Positions 43,403 through 51,259 of a stretch of DNA of 52,177 nt are shown piece after piece. The DNA lies in the NCBI GenBank assembly GCA_026387775.1, contig JAPLLC010000118.1:1-52177 (forward strand), in the 5' to 3' direction. The notes under the pieces are model-generated. The model was not told where the DNA came from. It ran no database searches and saw nothing but the letters and a program-made list of their open reading frames with translations. The position numbers and the translations under genes are program-made. The DNA is from Candidatus Methylomirabilota bacterium (lineage in GTDB: Bacteria > Methylomirabilota > Methylomirabilia > Methylomirabilales > 2-02-FULL-66-22). Position 1 is the first letter of the stretch; each line of letters begins with the position of its first letter.

Positions 43403-43460
43403 CGTTCAACGTTCAACGTTCAACGTTTAACGTTTAACGTTTAACGTTTAACGTTTAACG
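43403..43460. repeat. 7-bp tandem repeat (CGTTYAA)8
   Basis: Three CGTTCAA units are followed by five CGTTTAA units, then CG. The first units sit 16 bp upstream of the Nudix start. The repeat also supplies the last codons and the TAA stop of the cupin gene (43448-43450). The AACGTT core is palindromic. Such arrays can vary in copy number by slippage. Confidence 0.93.
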
Positions 43461-43825
43461 CCTTTCGGCTCCAGCACGGTGTCCCCGTGCGAGTACGGGG
43501 GGGCGCAGCAGCACAGAAATACCAGCGGCTCCTGGCCGACGTTCTCGATCGTGTGCGGGGTGCCAAGCGGGATCAGAATACCGTCCCCCGGCCCTACTGC
43601 GCGTCGCTCCGTCCCCAGTGTCATCCGGCCGACGCCCCGCAGAACGTAGTAGATCTCCTCGGCCGCCGGATGCAGATGAGGCTGCGTCGCGGCTCCGGGC
43701 GGCAGCGTCGCCTCGGCCAGGCTCTGGTTTCGTGCCGTCGAGTTCGTCCGATCCAGGATCGAGCGGATCTCGGAGCCGTCCTTGGTGATGAAAGCAGCGC
43801 CCTGGTTACGGTTCACGACTTCCAC
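43448..43825 (-). CDS. Small cupin-domain protein
   Basis: The 125-residue protein is a single cupin barrel. Motif 1 is PHLHPAAEEIYYVLRGVGRMTLG and motif 2 is PLGTPHTIENVG, giving the His and Glu metal ligands. Proteins of this type may be isomerases, dioxygenases or sensors. The GTG start at 43825 follows GGGAGG nine bases upstream. The C-terminal residues GVKR and the stop codon are encoded by the CGTTTAA repeat, so repeat-number changes would alter the tail. Confidence 0.83.
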   Translation of the reverse strand: MEVVNRNQGAAFITKDGSEIRSILDRTNSTARNQSLAEATLPPGAATQPHLHPAAEEIYYVLRGVGRMTLGTERRAVGPGDGILIPLGTPHTIENVGQEPLVFLCCCAPPYSHGDTVLEPKGVKR

Positions 43826-44068
43826 GGTGCCCGCCCTCCCGGCGGCGATTAATATGGCAGAATAGCAGCCTTCCGCGGATCGCACAATAGCAGGATGCGG
43901 GCCGCGGGGCCGCTTGCCCCGGACGAGAATTGCGTTGGCCCGGCTGGGGAATCCTGGTATCCTCTGCCGCGACTTGGCGGGAATCGGGCAACTCGTCAAT
44001 GCCGCGCCTCTGGTTGCCTGCTCCCCGCATCGCCCAGTCGCCTGATTCTCCAATCGCCGAGCTGTTCG

Positions 44069-44806
44069 ATGGCCGACGGAAGCACGCCCAAGCGCTACGC
44101 GATCCGGGACTGGCCCGAGGGGGAACGACCCCGCGAGCGATTGCTCGCCGAGGGGGTGTCGCGGCTCACCGACGCGGAGCTTCTGGCGATCGTCCTGCGG
44201 ACCGGATCGCGAGGGCAAAGCGCGGTGGATCTGGCCCGAGCCCTCCTCCAGAGCCTCGATGGACTCGCGGGGATCGAGGCCGCCGGACCCGCCAGGCTCG
44301 CCGAGGCGACGGGAGTAGGCCCGGCCAAGACGGCCCAGATCAAGGCGGCGCTGGAGCTGGGCCGCCGGATGCTGGCCGAAGTGGAACAGGGAGTCCATCC
44401 CCGCATCACGAGCTCCCAGGATGTCGTCGCCCTCTGTGCGCCCCGCCTGCGGGGACTGCAGCACGAGCGTTGCGACCTCATCTTCCTGAACGGGGGAAAC
44501 GACGTGATGGCGCTGGAGGTCTTGAGCGAGGGCTCGCTCACCGAAAGCCCGGTCAACGTCCGCGCCATCGTGGAGCGGGCCAACCGCCACCACGCGGCCG
44601 CCATGATCCTGGTCCACAACCACCCCTCGGGGCACACCCAGCCGAGCGCCGGCGATCGCGCCCTGACCGAGGAGTTGACGCTGGCGGGGGAACTGCTGCG
44701 GATCCACCTGCTGGATCATGTGATCATCGGACGGCGAGATCACTACAGCTTCGCCGATCACGGCCTGATCGAGGAATACCGGCGCCGCTCGCGACGCCCG
44801 TCATGA
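44069..44806 (+). CDS. radC: RadC-family JAMM-domain DNA repair protein
   Basis: The 245-residue protein has the N-terminal helix-hairpin-helix region (VSRLTDAELLAIVLRTG, GVGPAKTAQIKAALELGRR) and the C-terminal MPN+/JAMM domain with HNHPSGHTQPSAGD, which keeps the HxHx7SxxD metal pattern. RadC's exact biochemistry is unsettled. Length is slightly longer than average because of an N-terminal MADGSTPKRYAIRDWPEGERPRE segment that is also common in the family. ATG 44069 is supported by homology. Confidence 0.95.
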   Translation: MADGSTPKRYAIRDWPEGERPRERLLAEGVSRLTDAELLAIVLRTGSRGQSAVDLARALLQSLDGLAGIEAAGPARLAEATGVGPAKTAQIKAALELGRRMLAEVEQGVHPRITSSQDVVALCAPRLRGLQHERCDLIFLNGGNDVMALEVLSEGSLTESPVNVRAIVERANRHHAAAMILVHNHPSGHTQPSAGDRALTEELTLAGELLRIHLLDHVIIGRRDHYSFADHGLIEEYRRRSRRPS

Positions 44807-44824
44807 GCCGACACGGGAGGGGCC

Positions 44825-46621
44825 GTGCCTGACCGCAGTCCATCGCCGCCTCGGGACGACGCCACGGCCACGCGTCTCGTCCAAGTCGCCATGGGTCGGC
44901 AGCCGGCGGATCTGGTCGTCCGGGGCGGCATCCTGGCGAATGTCTACACCGGGGAGTTGCTCGAAGGGTGGGGGGTGGCCGTAGCGGGGAGCCGCGTCGC
45001 CCTCGTCGGGCCGGAAGCCGAATCCTGCATCGGTCCCGACACCACGATCATCGAGGCCCGCGGCCAGGTGATCGCGCCCGGCTTCGTGGACGGCCACACC
45101 CATCTCGACTACATCCATCGCCTGGACCGGTATCTCGAGTTCGCCATCCCCACCGGCCTCACGGCCTTCGTCACAGAGACTCCCGCGCTCTGTAACGTGG
45201 GGGGCTTTCCGGCGGTGGCGGCCTTCCTCGCCTATCTCCCCCTCCTGCCCATCACGGCCTTCGCCACGGCCCCGACCATCGCATACCTCACCTCGGATCG
45301 GGGTGACGGTCAGCCGACGATCGCGTTGGAGGAGATGGCGCGCCTGCTGGAAGAGCCCGCCGTCCTCGGCCTGGGCGAGATCTACTGGCCGATGGTCCTG
45401 GAGGGACGCACCGACCTCGGCGCTCTGATCGCCAAGGCCGAGGCCCTGGGCAAGTGCGTGGAGGGCCACACCGCGGGAGCGCGCGGGCGGAAGCTGGCCG
45501 CCCAGGTCGCCGCCGGCGTCTCGTCCTGTCACGAGCCGATCACGGCCGAGGAGGTTCGGGCCCGCCTCCGCCTGGGCCTCTACACCATGATCCGGGATGG
45601 GTCCATTCGCCGGGACATCGCCGCGCTGGACGGGGCGCTGGGCGGGATCGACCCGCGCCGGCTGATGCTCGCCTCGGACACCGTGTGGGGCCACCATTTG
45701 GTGAAACGGGGATACCTGGACGAATCGGCCCGACAGGCGGTGAAGCTGGGCCTCTCGCCCATGCAGGCGCTTCGGGCCATCACACTCACGCCGGCGGAGC
45801 ATTTCGGCATCGAGGGCCGGCTGGGCGGCCTGGCTCCGGGGAGGCAGGCGGATCTGGCCCTCCTCCCCGCCCTGGCGGAGTTTCGGCCCAGCCTGGTGGT
45901 CGCCCGCGGGCGGGTCGTGGCACGGGACGGGCGCACGACGGTCCCCATCTTGCCGCCCGCGTTCCCGCCGGGATGTCTCCCGAATCCTCGGACGGCTCAT
46001 CCGCTGGACCTGGAGGACTTGCGGATTCCCGCCCCGGCGGGCCGGGATCGAGTGCGGGTCCGCGTCATCCATCTCTCCGCCGAGATCGTGACGCACGCCG
46101 AGATCCGGGATCTCGCCGTCCGGAACGGGGCCCTCCCCGCCGATGCCGCCGCGGATCTGCTCAAAGTCGTCGCAATGGATCGCCACGGGATGGGCCGGAC
46201 CGCCCGCGGGTTTGTCGCGGGGTTCGGGCTCTCGCGGGGCGCCGTCGCCAGCAGCGTGACGTTCGACATTGCAAACCTGATCGTGGTCGGCGGAAACGAT
46301 CCGGACATGCTCCTGGCGTTTCACCGGATGCTGGCCCTCGGGGGCGGCATGGTCGTGGCGGCAGATGGGAAGATCCGGGCCGAGCTCGCCCTGCCGCTGG
46401 GCGGCGCAACATCCGAACAGCCGCTCCACGCCCTGGCCGCGGAGATCGTCGCGATCGAACGGGCGCTGCACGACCTGGGTTGCGCGCACGAGAAGCCGTT
46501 TCTCGCCGTGCAGATTCTGACCTTCACGGCCATCCCGGCCCTGCGGATTCGCGAGCGCGGACTCTGGGATGTCCGCCGGAGCTGTCTGGTTCCACTGATC
46601 CTCGACGAGGGGGAGGCCTAG
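44825..46621 (+). CDS. Adenine deaminase-family amidohydrolase
   Basis: The 598-residue protein matches the adenine deaminase (Ade) architecture. It has an N-terminal beta-domain, VIAPGFVDGHTHLD with metal ligands H91 and H93, later histidines in EGHTAG and SSCHEP, Asp in LASDTVWG, and the C-terminal domain with GGNDPDMLLAFHRMLALGGGMVV. Ade converts adenine to hypoxanthine and ammonia with Fe or Mn. This sequence diverges at several places (for example GLTAFVTETPALCNVGG), so a related base may be the substrate. The GTG start follows GGAGGGGCC. It precedes the phosphoribosyltransferase by four bp, suggesting a purine-salvage pair. Confidence 0.85.
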   Translation: MPDRSPSPPRDDATATRLVQVAMGRQPADLVVRGGILANVYTGELLEGWGVAVAGSRVALVGPEAESCIGPDTTIIEARGQVIAPGFVDGHTHLDYIHRLDRYLEFAIPTGLTAFVTETPALCNVGGFPAVAAFLAYLPLLPITAFATAPTIAYLTSDRGDGQPTIALEEMARLLEEPAVLGLGEIYWPMVLEGRTDLGALIAKAEALGKCVEGHTAGARGRKLAAQVAAGVSSCHEPITAEEVRARLRLGLYTMIRDGSIRRDIAALDGALGGIDPRRLMLASDTVWGHHLVKRGYLDESARQAVKLGLSPMQALRAITLTPAEHFGIEGRLGGLAPGRQADLALLPALAEFRPSLVVARGRVVARDGRTTVPILPPAFPPGCLPNPRTAHPLDLEDLRIPAPAGRDRVRVRVIHLSAEIVTHAEIRDLAVRNGALPADAAADLLKVVAMDRHGMGRTARGFVAGFGLSRGAVASSVTFDIANLIVVGGNDPDMLLAFHRMLALGGGMVVAADGKIRAELALPLGGATSEQPLHALAAEIVAIERALHDLGCAHEKPFLAVQILTFTAIPALRIRERGLWDVRRSCLVPLILDEGEA

Positions 46622-46625
46622 GGCC

Positions 46626-47285
46626 ATGCCACAGCGTGAGAAGTCGGCGCCCATCGATGACGAGATCCTGGAACGCCTCAACCGCGGGATCCTCCTTCGG
46701 ACCGGCGCCTACAAGACCGACGATCACATCGTGCTGAGGTCGGGTCGCCACACCTCGGAGTACGTCGCCAAGACCCTCGTCACCACCGAGCCAACCTTCA
46801 CGGAGGGCTTGGGCGACATCCTGGCGACGCACTTCAGCCGCCTCCCGGTCGACCTCGTGCTGACCACCGGCTACAGCGCCGGGTTCCTCGGCCACTGCGT
46901 GGCCCGCGCCCATCCCTCTCGCCCGCGATTCATCTTCGCCACCAAGGAGAAGGCGGCCGCCAAGCGGACAGAGGTGAGTCTCGCGCCCGAATATCGGGCC
47001 TTCTTCGCCGAAGGAGGCCGAGTCCTCATCATCGAAGACATTCTCACGACCGGGGAGACCGTCAGCCAGCTCGTCAGGCTCGTGGAAAGCATGGGGGGGC
47101 AGGTGGTCGGCATCGGAGCCGTCTGGCGACGGAGCACCGGGATGAAGTTCCGATACCCGCTCTTCACCATCGTGAACCGGGATGTCCCCACCTATGCGCC
47201 GGATGAGTGCCCAATGTGCAGGCAGGGAATTCCCCTCAATCGAGCCGTCGGCGGTGGAGTCCCGGAGGATCAGGCTGAAGAGTAA
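46626..47285 (+). CDS. Type I phosphoribosyltransferase (PyrE-like)
   Basis: The 219-residue protein has the PRPP-binding loop VLIIEDILTTGET (133-145), a GGRVL strand before it and an N-terminal HIVLRSGRHTSEYVAKT segment like orotate phosphoribosyltransferases. The C-terminus carries a CPMC pair. The usual PyrE lysines are only partly visible, so the base could be orotate or a purine. Coupling to the deaminase favours a purine such as hypoxanthine, which is inferred. Confidence 0.85.
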   Translation: MPQREKSAPIDDEILERLNRGILLRTGAYKTDDHIVLRSGRHTSEYVAKTLVTTEPTFTEGLGDILATHFSRLPVDLVLTTGYSAGFLGHCVARAHPSRPRFIFATKEKAAAKRTEVSLAPEYRAFFAEGGRVLIIEDILTTGETVSQLVRLVESMGGQVVGIGAVWRRSTGMKFRYPLFTIVNRDVPTYAPDECPMCRQGIPLNRAVGGGVPEDQAEE

Positions 47286-47306
47286 CTTGCTGTTTCTGCT
47301 CGCGTT

Positions 47307-47480
47307 TCAAGACGCCGGACTCAGATAATCCGGCGTCTTCCACTCCCAGGGGCCGCACAGATCATGAGTGGGCCACTTTGTCCCAGAGCCAACTTCAATT
47401 GAAAGCCAGACAACATCAGAGCCTGAATACTCTTCCGCCAGAAATCCCTGGACAGGCTGCGATGCATTGATTATATTCAT
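47307..47480 (-). CDS. Low-G+C 57-codon ORF next to tRNA-Ala, unknown
   Basis: The ORF runs MNIINASQPVQGFLAEEY... to ...WKTPDYLSPAS and has a more natural amino acid composition than chance frames. The same frame stays open upstream until the tRNA. I know no homologue. It may be a remnant of a gene brought in at the tRNA, or noise. The last codons lie in the hairpin at 47309-47339. There is no clear ribosome-binding site. Confidence 0.25.
   Translation of the reverse strand: MNIINASQPVQGFLAEEYSGSDVVWLSIEVGSGTKWPTHDLCGPWEWKTPDYLSPAS
47309..47339 (+). terminator. Hairpin after the phosphoribosyltransferase gene
   Basis: AAGACGCCGGA (47309-47319) pairs perfectly with TCCGGCGTCTT (47329-47339) across a nine-base loop, 24 bp after the gene's stop codon. 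Only two T residues end the stem, so it may be a weak or factor-assisted terminator. Confidence 0.7.
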
Positions 47481-47650
47481 GACTCGCCCGACCGGTGATC
47501 GGCTTGCTGACCGAGAGGGCGGTCCATCATAGGTATGGTTGCTTTCAGCTTCCGGATCCCCCAGCCAATCGCTCCGGGTAGTCGGGATCGTGATCCTGGG
47601 AGAGGAGCTGGGATGGGCGGCGACACATCGCCCAGGCATCACGGCCGGAT
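47340..47650. other. 311-bp region before tRNA-Ala
   Basis: Apart from the doubtful 57-codon ORF, I see nothing coding. The stretch is visibly lower in G+C than the surroundings, as often found beside tRNA integration sites. No integrase or direct repeat of the tRNA 3' end is seen in the window. Confidence 0.4.
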
Positions 47651-47726
47651 GGGGGGTTAGCTCAGTTGGGAGAGCGCCGCGTTCGCAACGCGGAGGCCGA
47701 GGGTTCGAATCCCTTACCCTCCACCA
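47651..47726 (+). tRNA. tRNA-Ala (anticodon CGC)
   Basis: The 76-nt cloverleaf is complete: acceptor GGGGGGT/ACCCTCC, D arm GCTC-AGTTGGGA-GAGC, anticodon arm CCGCG-TTCGCAA-CGCGG, T arm GAGGG-TTCGAAT-CCCTT, and an encoded CCA end (47724-47726). Acceptor position 3 pairs with 70 as G-U, the alanine identity element. The anticodon CGC reads GCG codons, which are frequent in this G+C-rich sequence. Confidence 0.97.
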
Positions 47727-47837
47727 GAATCGTTTCATTCCTCAGAATCGGCGATCTCTCGCAGGGCCGTCTCCTTCTCTCCGCGCGCTGAAGCGACTCA
47801 ACGCCCACTCGTTCGGCCGCATCTTTACTTTGACGGC

Positions 47838-48662
47838 ATGCTTCGCCATACCTCGCAACCATCGCCCATGGATACTACGGACAGGTCACGACTCCTCACA
47901 AGGCTGCGCGCCCACTTGGCGGCGTGTCGAAGGCTCCGGACCGAGCGGGAAACCGATGGGCTGCTGAGGCTCCTGGCCGGGATCGCAGATCCCGAGCTCA
48001 GATTGTTTCGCTTCGCCGAGCACTTGCGCCCCCGTCCCGCCGACGAGGCGGCCTGGACACTGGCCTATGTGCAAGAGTGTGTCGCGGCGGGGAGCCGCGC
48101 GGCCCACCATGTGGGTCTGGGGCTCCTGGACAAGAGCCGCCTGGGTCGGGTACTGCCGTCCGGACACCTGGAGGCCGCGGCGGCGTTCCTGGACCGGCGG
48201 GGCCATCCCAGCGCGGGTCTGTTCCAAGACCAGCCAAAGCGTCCCGACGCCGCGGACGAGGAGACGACACCCCGACCCTCGGAGCCGGTCGGATATCGGA
48301 TCTCTCAGGCCCGGCAGGCCATCACGGGCGTCCTGGAACGGATGCTCTTCGACCCCGATCCCCGGGTCGTGCAGACCATCCTGGAAAACCCTCGGCTCAC
48401 CGAGGCCGACGTGGTGAAGCTGGCCGCCTCCCGCCGGGCCAGCCCCGAGATTCTGGAGACGGTCGCCCAGGACACCCGCTGGGTCGCGCGCTACCAGGTG
48501 AAGCTGGCCCTGGCCGGCAACCCGACCACGCCGACCCGGATCGTCCTCGGACTGATCCCCTACCTGATGAAGCAGGATCTGCGAACCCTGTCGACCCGGG
48601 CCAATCGCGGAGCCATACGGGACAAGGCCGCAGCCTTCCTCGCGCGCCGGCCGGGCGCGTGA
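47838..48662 (+). CDS. Helical-repeat (HEAT/LRV-like) protein of unknown function
   Basis: The 274-residue protein is helix-rich. From about residue 160 it shows repeat units such as DPDPRVVQTILENPRLTEADVVKLAASRRASPEILETVAQDTRWVARYQVKLALAGNPTTPTRIV, which resemble leucine-rich-variant or HEAT repeats. The N-terminal half is also helical, with many Arg and Leu residues. A second ATG at 47868 is possible. It ends in TGA that overlaps a GTG in the frame of the next gene (GTGA), so both are likely one operon. The repeats suggest a protein-binding role. Confidence 0.7.
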   Translation: MLRHTSQPSPMDTTDRSRLLTRLRAHLAACRRLRTERETDGLLRLLAGIADPELRLFRFAEHLRPRPADEAAWTLAYVQECVAAGSRAAHHVGLGLLDKSRLGRVLPSGHLEAAAAFLDRRGHPSAGLFQDQPKRPDAADEETTPRPSEPVGYRISQARQAITGVLERMLFDPDPRVVQTILENPRLTEADVVKLAASRRASPEILETVAQDTRWVARYQVKLALAGNPTTPTRIVLGLIPYLMKQDLRTLSTRANRGAIRDKAAAFLARRPGA

Positions 48663-48700
48663 GCGGCAGCGGGAACGTCGCAATATCGGAGCTCGATCCA

Positions 48701-49249
48701 ATGGAAGTCTATCTCAGCGAGAATGCATTCGTGGGGCTCCTGGTCTCCACGGTTGAAGTCTATCGGCGCGAATGTTTCGGGATCCTCCTGGGCCACCGTG
48801 AGCCCGATCGGATCATGGCGGATTTCGTCGTCCCCTACCAGTCCGCCGTCCGCAAGTTCCAGGAGGTTCACATGGATTGGCAGCGCGGTCAGCGAGTGGC
48901 GGAGGCAGTCCGGGCCACCTCGCGCTGGGAACTGGTCGGGGATTATCATTCCCATCCCATGTACGGGGAGAAGAAGGCTACCACCAAGCTTTCCCGGGCG
49001 GATCACGAGAGCTTTCACGCGGACGGGACCTCGATCATCGTGGCGATCAATGACGGGCACCGCCAGCACCGCTGGGGCTACGTGAAGGGGGGCCTCATCT
49101 CGGGAACCATCAACGGGTACTCGATCCGCATGGCTGCCTACCACAAGGACGGCGATGCGGTGATCCGGGTCCCCCTCATCTGCCCGTACGCGGTCGGCTT
49201 CACGGCCAAGACCAAGGGGCCCACCTCCGTCGAGGTCCATCCCGATTGA
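48701..49249 (+). CDS. JAMM/MPN+ (Mov34/PAD-1-like) metalloprotease-like protein
   Basis: The 182-residue protein has the MPN fold: ECFGILLGHRE with Glu E24, then GDYHSHPMYG with H83 and H85, and S98-RA-D101. The metal residues of a JAMM site are present, but the loop between the second His and Ser is 12 residues instead of the classical seven. JAMM enzymes remove ubiquitin-like or peptide tags. No E1- or E2-like gene is nearby. GTG 48659, overlapping the upstream stop, is an alternative start; GGAG precedes ATG 48701. Confidence 0.75.
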   Translation: MEVYLSENAFVGLLVSTVEVYRRECFGILLGHREPDRIMADFVVPYQSAVRKFQEVHMDWQRGQRVAEAVRATSRWELVGDYHSHPMYGEKKATTKLSRADHESFHADGTSIIVAINDGHRQHRWGYVKGGLISGTINGYSIRMAAYHKDGDAVIRVPLICPYAVGFTAKTKGPTSVEVHPD

Positions 49250-49306
49250 GCCCAAACATTTCACCGCAAGGCTCGCAAAGACCGCAAAGGCGGATTGGAG
49301 ATTGAA

Positions 49307-49987
49307 GTGCCCCGTGTAGTCGAGCCCGACGACGCGGCCGCCTTCTGGGAGGGGCGCTATGCCCAGGGGCGTCTCTACGGAACCGAGCCGACGTCCGTCG
49401 CCCTCCGGCTGGCGCTCCTGTTCCGGCGAGAGCGGGTCGCCTCGATTCTGGAGGCCGGATGCGGGTCCGGGCGGGACGCCCTGTTCTATGCGCGTGAGGG
49501 GTTTGCCGTCACCGGGCTCGACCTGAGTCCGAGCGCTCTCGGCTGGGCGCGAGAGTGCGCCGCCAGGGACGGTCTCGATATCTCCCTTCTCGTCGGGGAT
49601 CTCTGCGCCAGCGACCTCGCCGAGGGGTCGTTCGACGCGACGGTGGCGATCCACCTGATCCACCTGCAGCCGGAGCCGGTTCGGCGGGCGATGGTGAATC
49701 GGCTCTGGCTCCTCACCCGGGATGGGGGGCTCGTCGCCATGGCCAACTTCTCGACCGAGGCGCCGGGCTTCACCGCCTGGGAGCCGCATCCCGAGCCGAA
49801 CACCCGCGTGGACCCCAAGGGAAAGCGCATCCACTTCTTCGACGCCGAGGACATCGCCGCCCTTTTTCCCCCGGATCGCTTCGACCTTCTCACCTGCGAG
49901 GTGGTGGACCTCCACGAAGTCCCCGACGGCGGGCCCGTGACCCACCGCGAGTGGCTGACCATCGCCAGGAAGATTCGCGCCTGTTGA
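49307..49987 (+). CDS. Class I SAM-dependent methyltransferase (TPMT/TehB-like)
   Basis: The 226-residue protein has FWEGRYAQGRLYGTEPTSVAL, SAM motif I ILEAGCGSGRDALFYAREGF, the acidic DLSPSALGWARE, and SFDATVAIHLIHLQPE. This pattern is close to tellurite/thiopurine-type and related small-molecule methyltransferases. GTG 49307 follows GGAG by six bases; TTG 49295 is an alternative. The acceptor is unknown. Confidence 0.83.
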   Translation: MPRVVEPDDAAAFWEGRYAQGRLYGTEPTSVALRLALLFRRERVASILEAGCGSGRDALFYAREGFAVTGLDLSPSALGWARECAARDGLDISLLVGDLCASDLAEGSFDATVAIHLIHLQPEPVRRAMVNRLWLLTRDGGLVAMANFSTEAPGFTAWEPHPEPNTRVDPKGKRIHFFDAEDIAALFPPDRFDLLTCEVVDLHEVPDGGPVTHREWLTIARKIRAC

Positions 49988-50066
49988 GCGCGACCAAACC
50001 GTTGCCGCGACGCCCCTGGCCCGGTATAGTCCCCGTACCATCTTTCCTCTCTCGACGGAGACACCT

Positions 50067-50846
50067 GTGGAATCGGATTCGAACCGCGGGAAGGACTACT
50101 GGACCCCGCACCGCGCGCGCCTGTTCAGCCGGGCGATCCAGATCAGCGACTTCCCGGCCAAGGTGGTCGAGGCGCTGGAGCCCGCCCTGGCGGATTGCCG
50201 GAGCGCCCTGGACGTGGGGGCCGGCGTGGGGGCTCTCACCGTCCCCGTGGCGCGGCGCGTGGAGCGTGTCACGGCCCTGGAGCCGTCCTCTGCCATGCTG
50301 GACGAGCTCCGGGCTGCCCTGGCGAAAAACCGCCTCGATAACGTCATCTGCCGGTCGGCGGCCTGGGGAGAGGCAGACCTCGCTCCCCACGACCTCGTCC
50401 TGGGGGCCAACGTGGCGCCGATCTTCGCGGACATCCTGAGGTTTCTGACCGAGGCGGAGCCCCTGGCGAGGCGCGCCATCGCCCTGGTGCAGAACGTCGG
50501 TCCCGGCACGGAGAAGTTCTACCTGGGGGAACTCTATCCCCTGCTCCTCGGCTGCCCCTACCCGGAGCGAGACGACTACCTTCGCACCCTCACCCTCCTC
50601 CACAGCCTCGGGATCTACGCGCACGTCCGGATCGTCGCCTACCGGTTCGACCAGCCGTTCGCAACGCTGCACGAGGCCATAGACTTCTGGACCGAGCAGA
50701 TGCGCCTCACGGAGTCCGACCAGCGACGCAAGCTCCTCGAGTTCCTGCAGGCCAGGCTCGAGCCCGCCGGCTCCCACCTCATCGCCCCCATGCGCCGCCA
50801 GAGTGCCGTCATCTGGTGGCAGACGAGCCCAAAAGATCCATCGTAA
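50067..50846 (+). CDS. Class I SAM-dependent methyltransferase
   Basis: The 259-residue protein has a SAM core with SALDVGAGVGALTVPVARRVERVTALEPSSAMLDELRAAL and HDLVLGANVAPIFADILRFLTEAE. The opening KDYWTPHRARLFSRAIQISDFP and the tail RRQSAVIWWQ resemble methyltransferases found near corrinoid or metal pathways, but the target is unknown. The GTG start follows GGAGACACCT. It lies 79 bp after the other methyltransferase. Confidence 0.8.
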   Translation: MESDSNRGKDYWTPHRARLFSRAIQISDFPAKVVEALEPALADCRSALDVGAGVGALTVPVARRVERVTALEPSSAMLDELRAALAKNRLDNVICRSAAWGEADLAPHDLVLGANVAPIFADILRFLTEAEPLARRAIALVQNVGPGTEKFYLGELYPLLLGCPYPERDDYLRTLTLLHSLGIYAHVRIVAYRFDQPFATLHEAIDFWTEQMRLTESDQRRKLLEFLQARLEPAGSHLIAPMRRQSAVIWWQTSPKDPS

Positions 50847-51064
50847 CGCGCGCCACCACCGGACGGACACTCTACGCTAGTTGCGGAGCGGGGCAGTTGG
50901 TCGAGAGAATCGTTGGCCACCCGTCGTGATGATTCCCGGTCGAAGACATGAACGCAGTCGGCACAGCCCAAGGCCGTGGCCGCCATCAGCCCGGCGCGGA
51001 CACCATCCGAGGCGTGTGGACAAGAATCTAAATCCTGAATCGTGGAATTCCGAGGGGTTATGCG

Positions 51065-51117
51065 CGCAAAGGTGTCCGGTACCTATTTTTCGGTACCTAT
51101 TTTGGTACCTATTTTTG
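51065..51117. repeat. GGTACC-rich short repeat, REP/RAYT-like fragment, copy 2
   Basis: GCAAAGGTGTCCGGTACCTA is followed by two further CGGTACCTATTTT-type units. It is an inverted copy of the motif at 18372-18409. It lies 18 bp from the palindromic element copy C, so two repeat families are side by side. Confidence 0.65.
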
Positions 51118-51134
51118 GAAAACTCACTATTCGG

Positions 51135-51259
51135 CAGGCTGCTCAAAAAGGTCCAGATGCAAGGCGGCGCGCGAAGGGCCGAGAGAGGCGTACTCCAGGT
51201 ACGCCGCAGCGAGTGTCCGAGCGTGCCAACGCCGCAGATGGGCCTTTTTCAGCAGCCTG
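51135..51259. repeat. 125-bp palindromic element, copy C
   Basis: Copy C is nearly identical to copy A, with only a few differences in the centre. The left end is CAGGCTGCTCAAAAAGGTCC, and the right-end complement is CAGGCTGCTGAAAAAGGCCC. It abuts the TGA stop of the MlrC-like gene (51260-51262). Copies B and C share the short left flank TTCGG. Confidence 0.92.

Noticed and set aside
43403-43460. CRISPR-like array
   Set aside because: The units are 7 bp with no spacers; it is a simple tandem repeat. No CRISPR or cas gene was seen anywhere in the window.
47307-47738. Minus-strand ORF beginning MKRFWWRVRDSNPRPP over the tRNA
   Set aside because: The opening is the well-known spurious translation of the complement of a tRNA gene. 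Only the part beyond the tRNA was kept, as a doubtful 57-codon ORF.
48701-49249. Bacterial ubiquitin-like conjugation or CBASS operon around the JAMM protein
   Set aside because: No E1, E2, cyclase or effector gene lies within several kilobases; neighbours are a repeat protein and methyltransferases.
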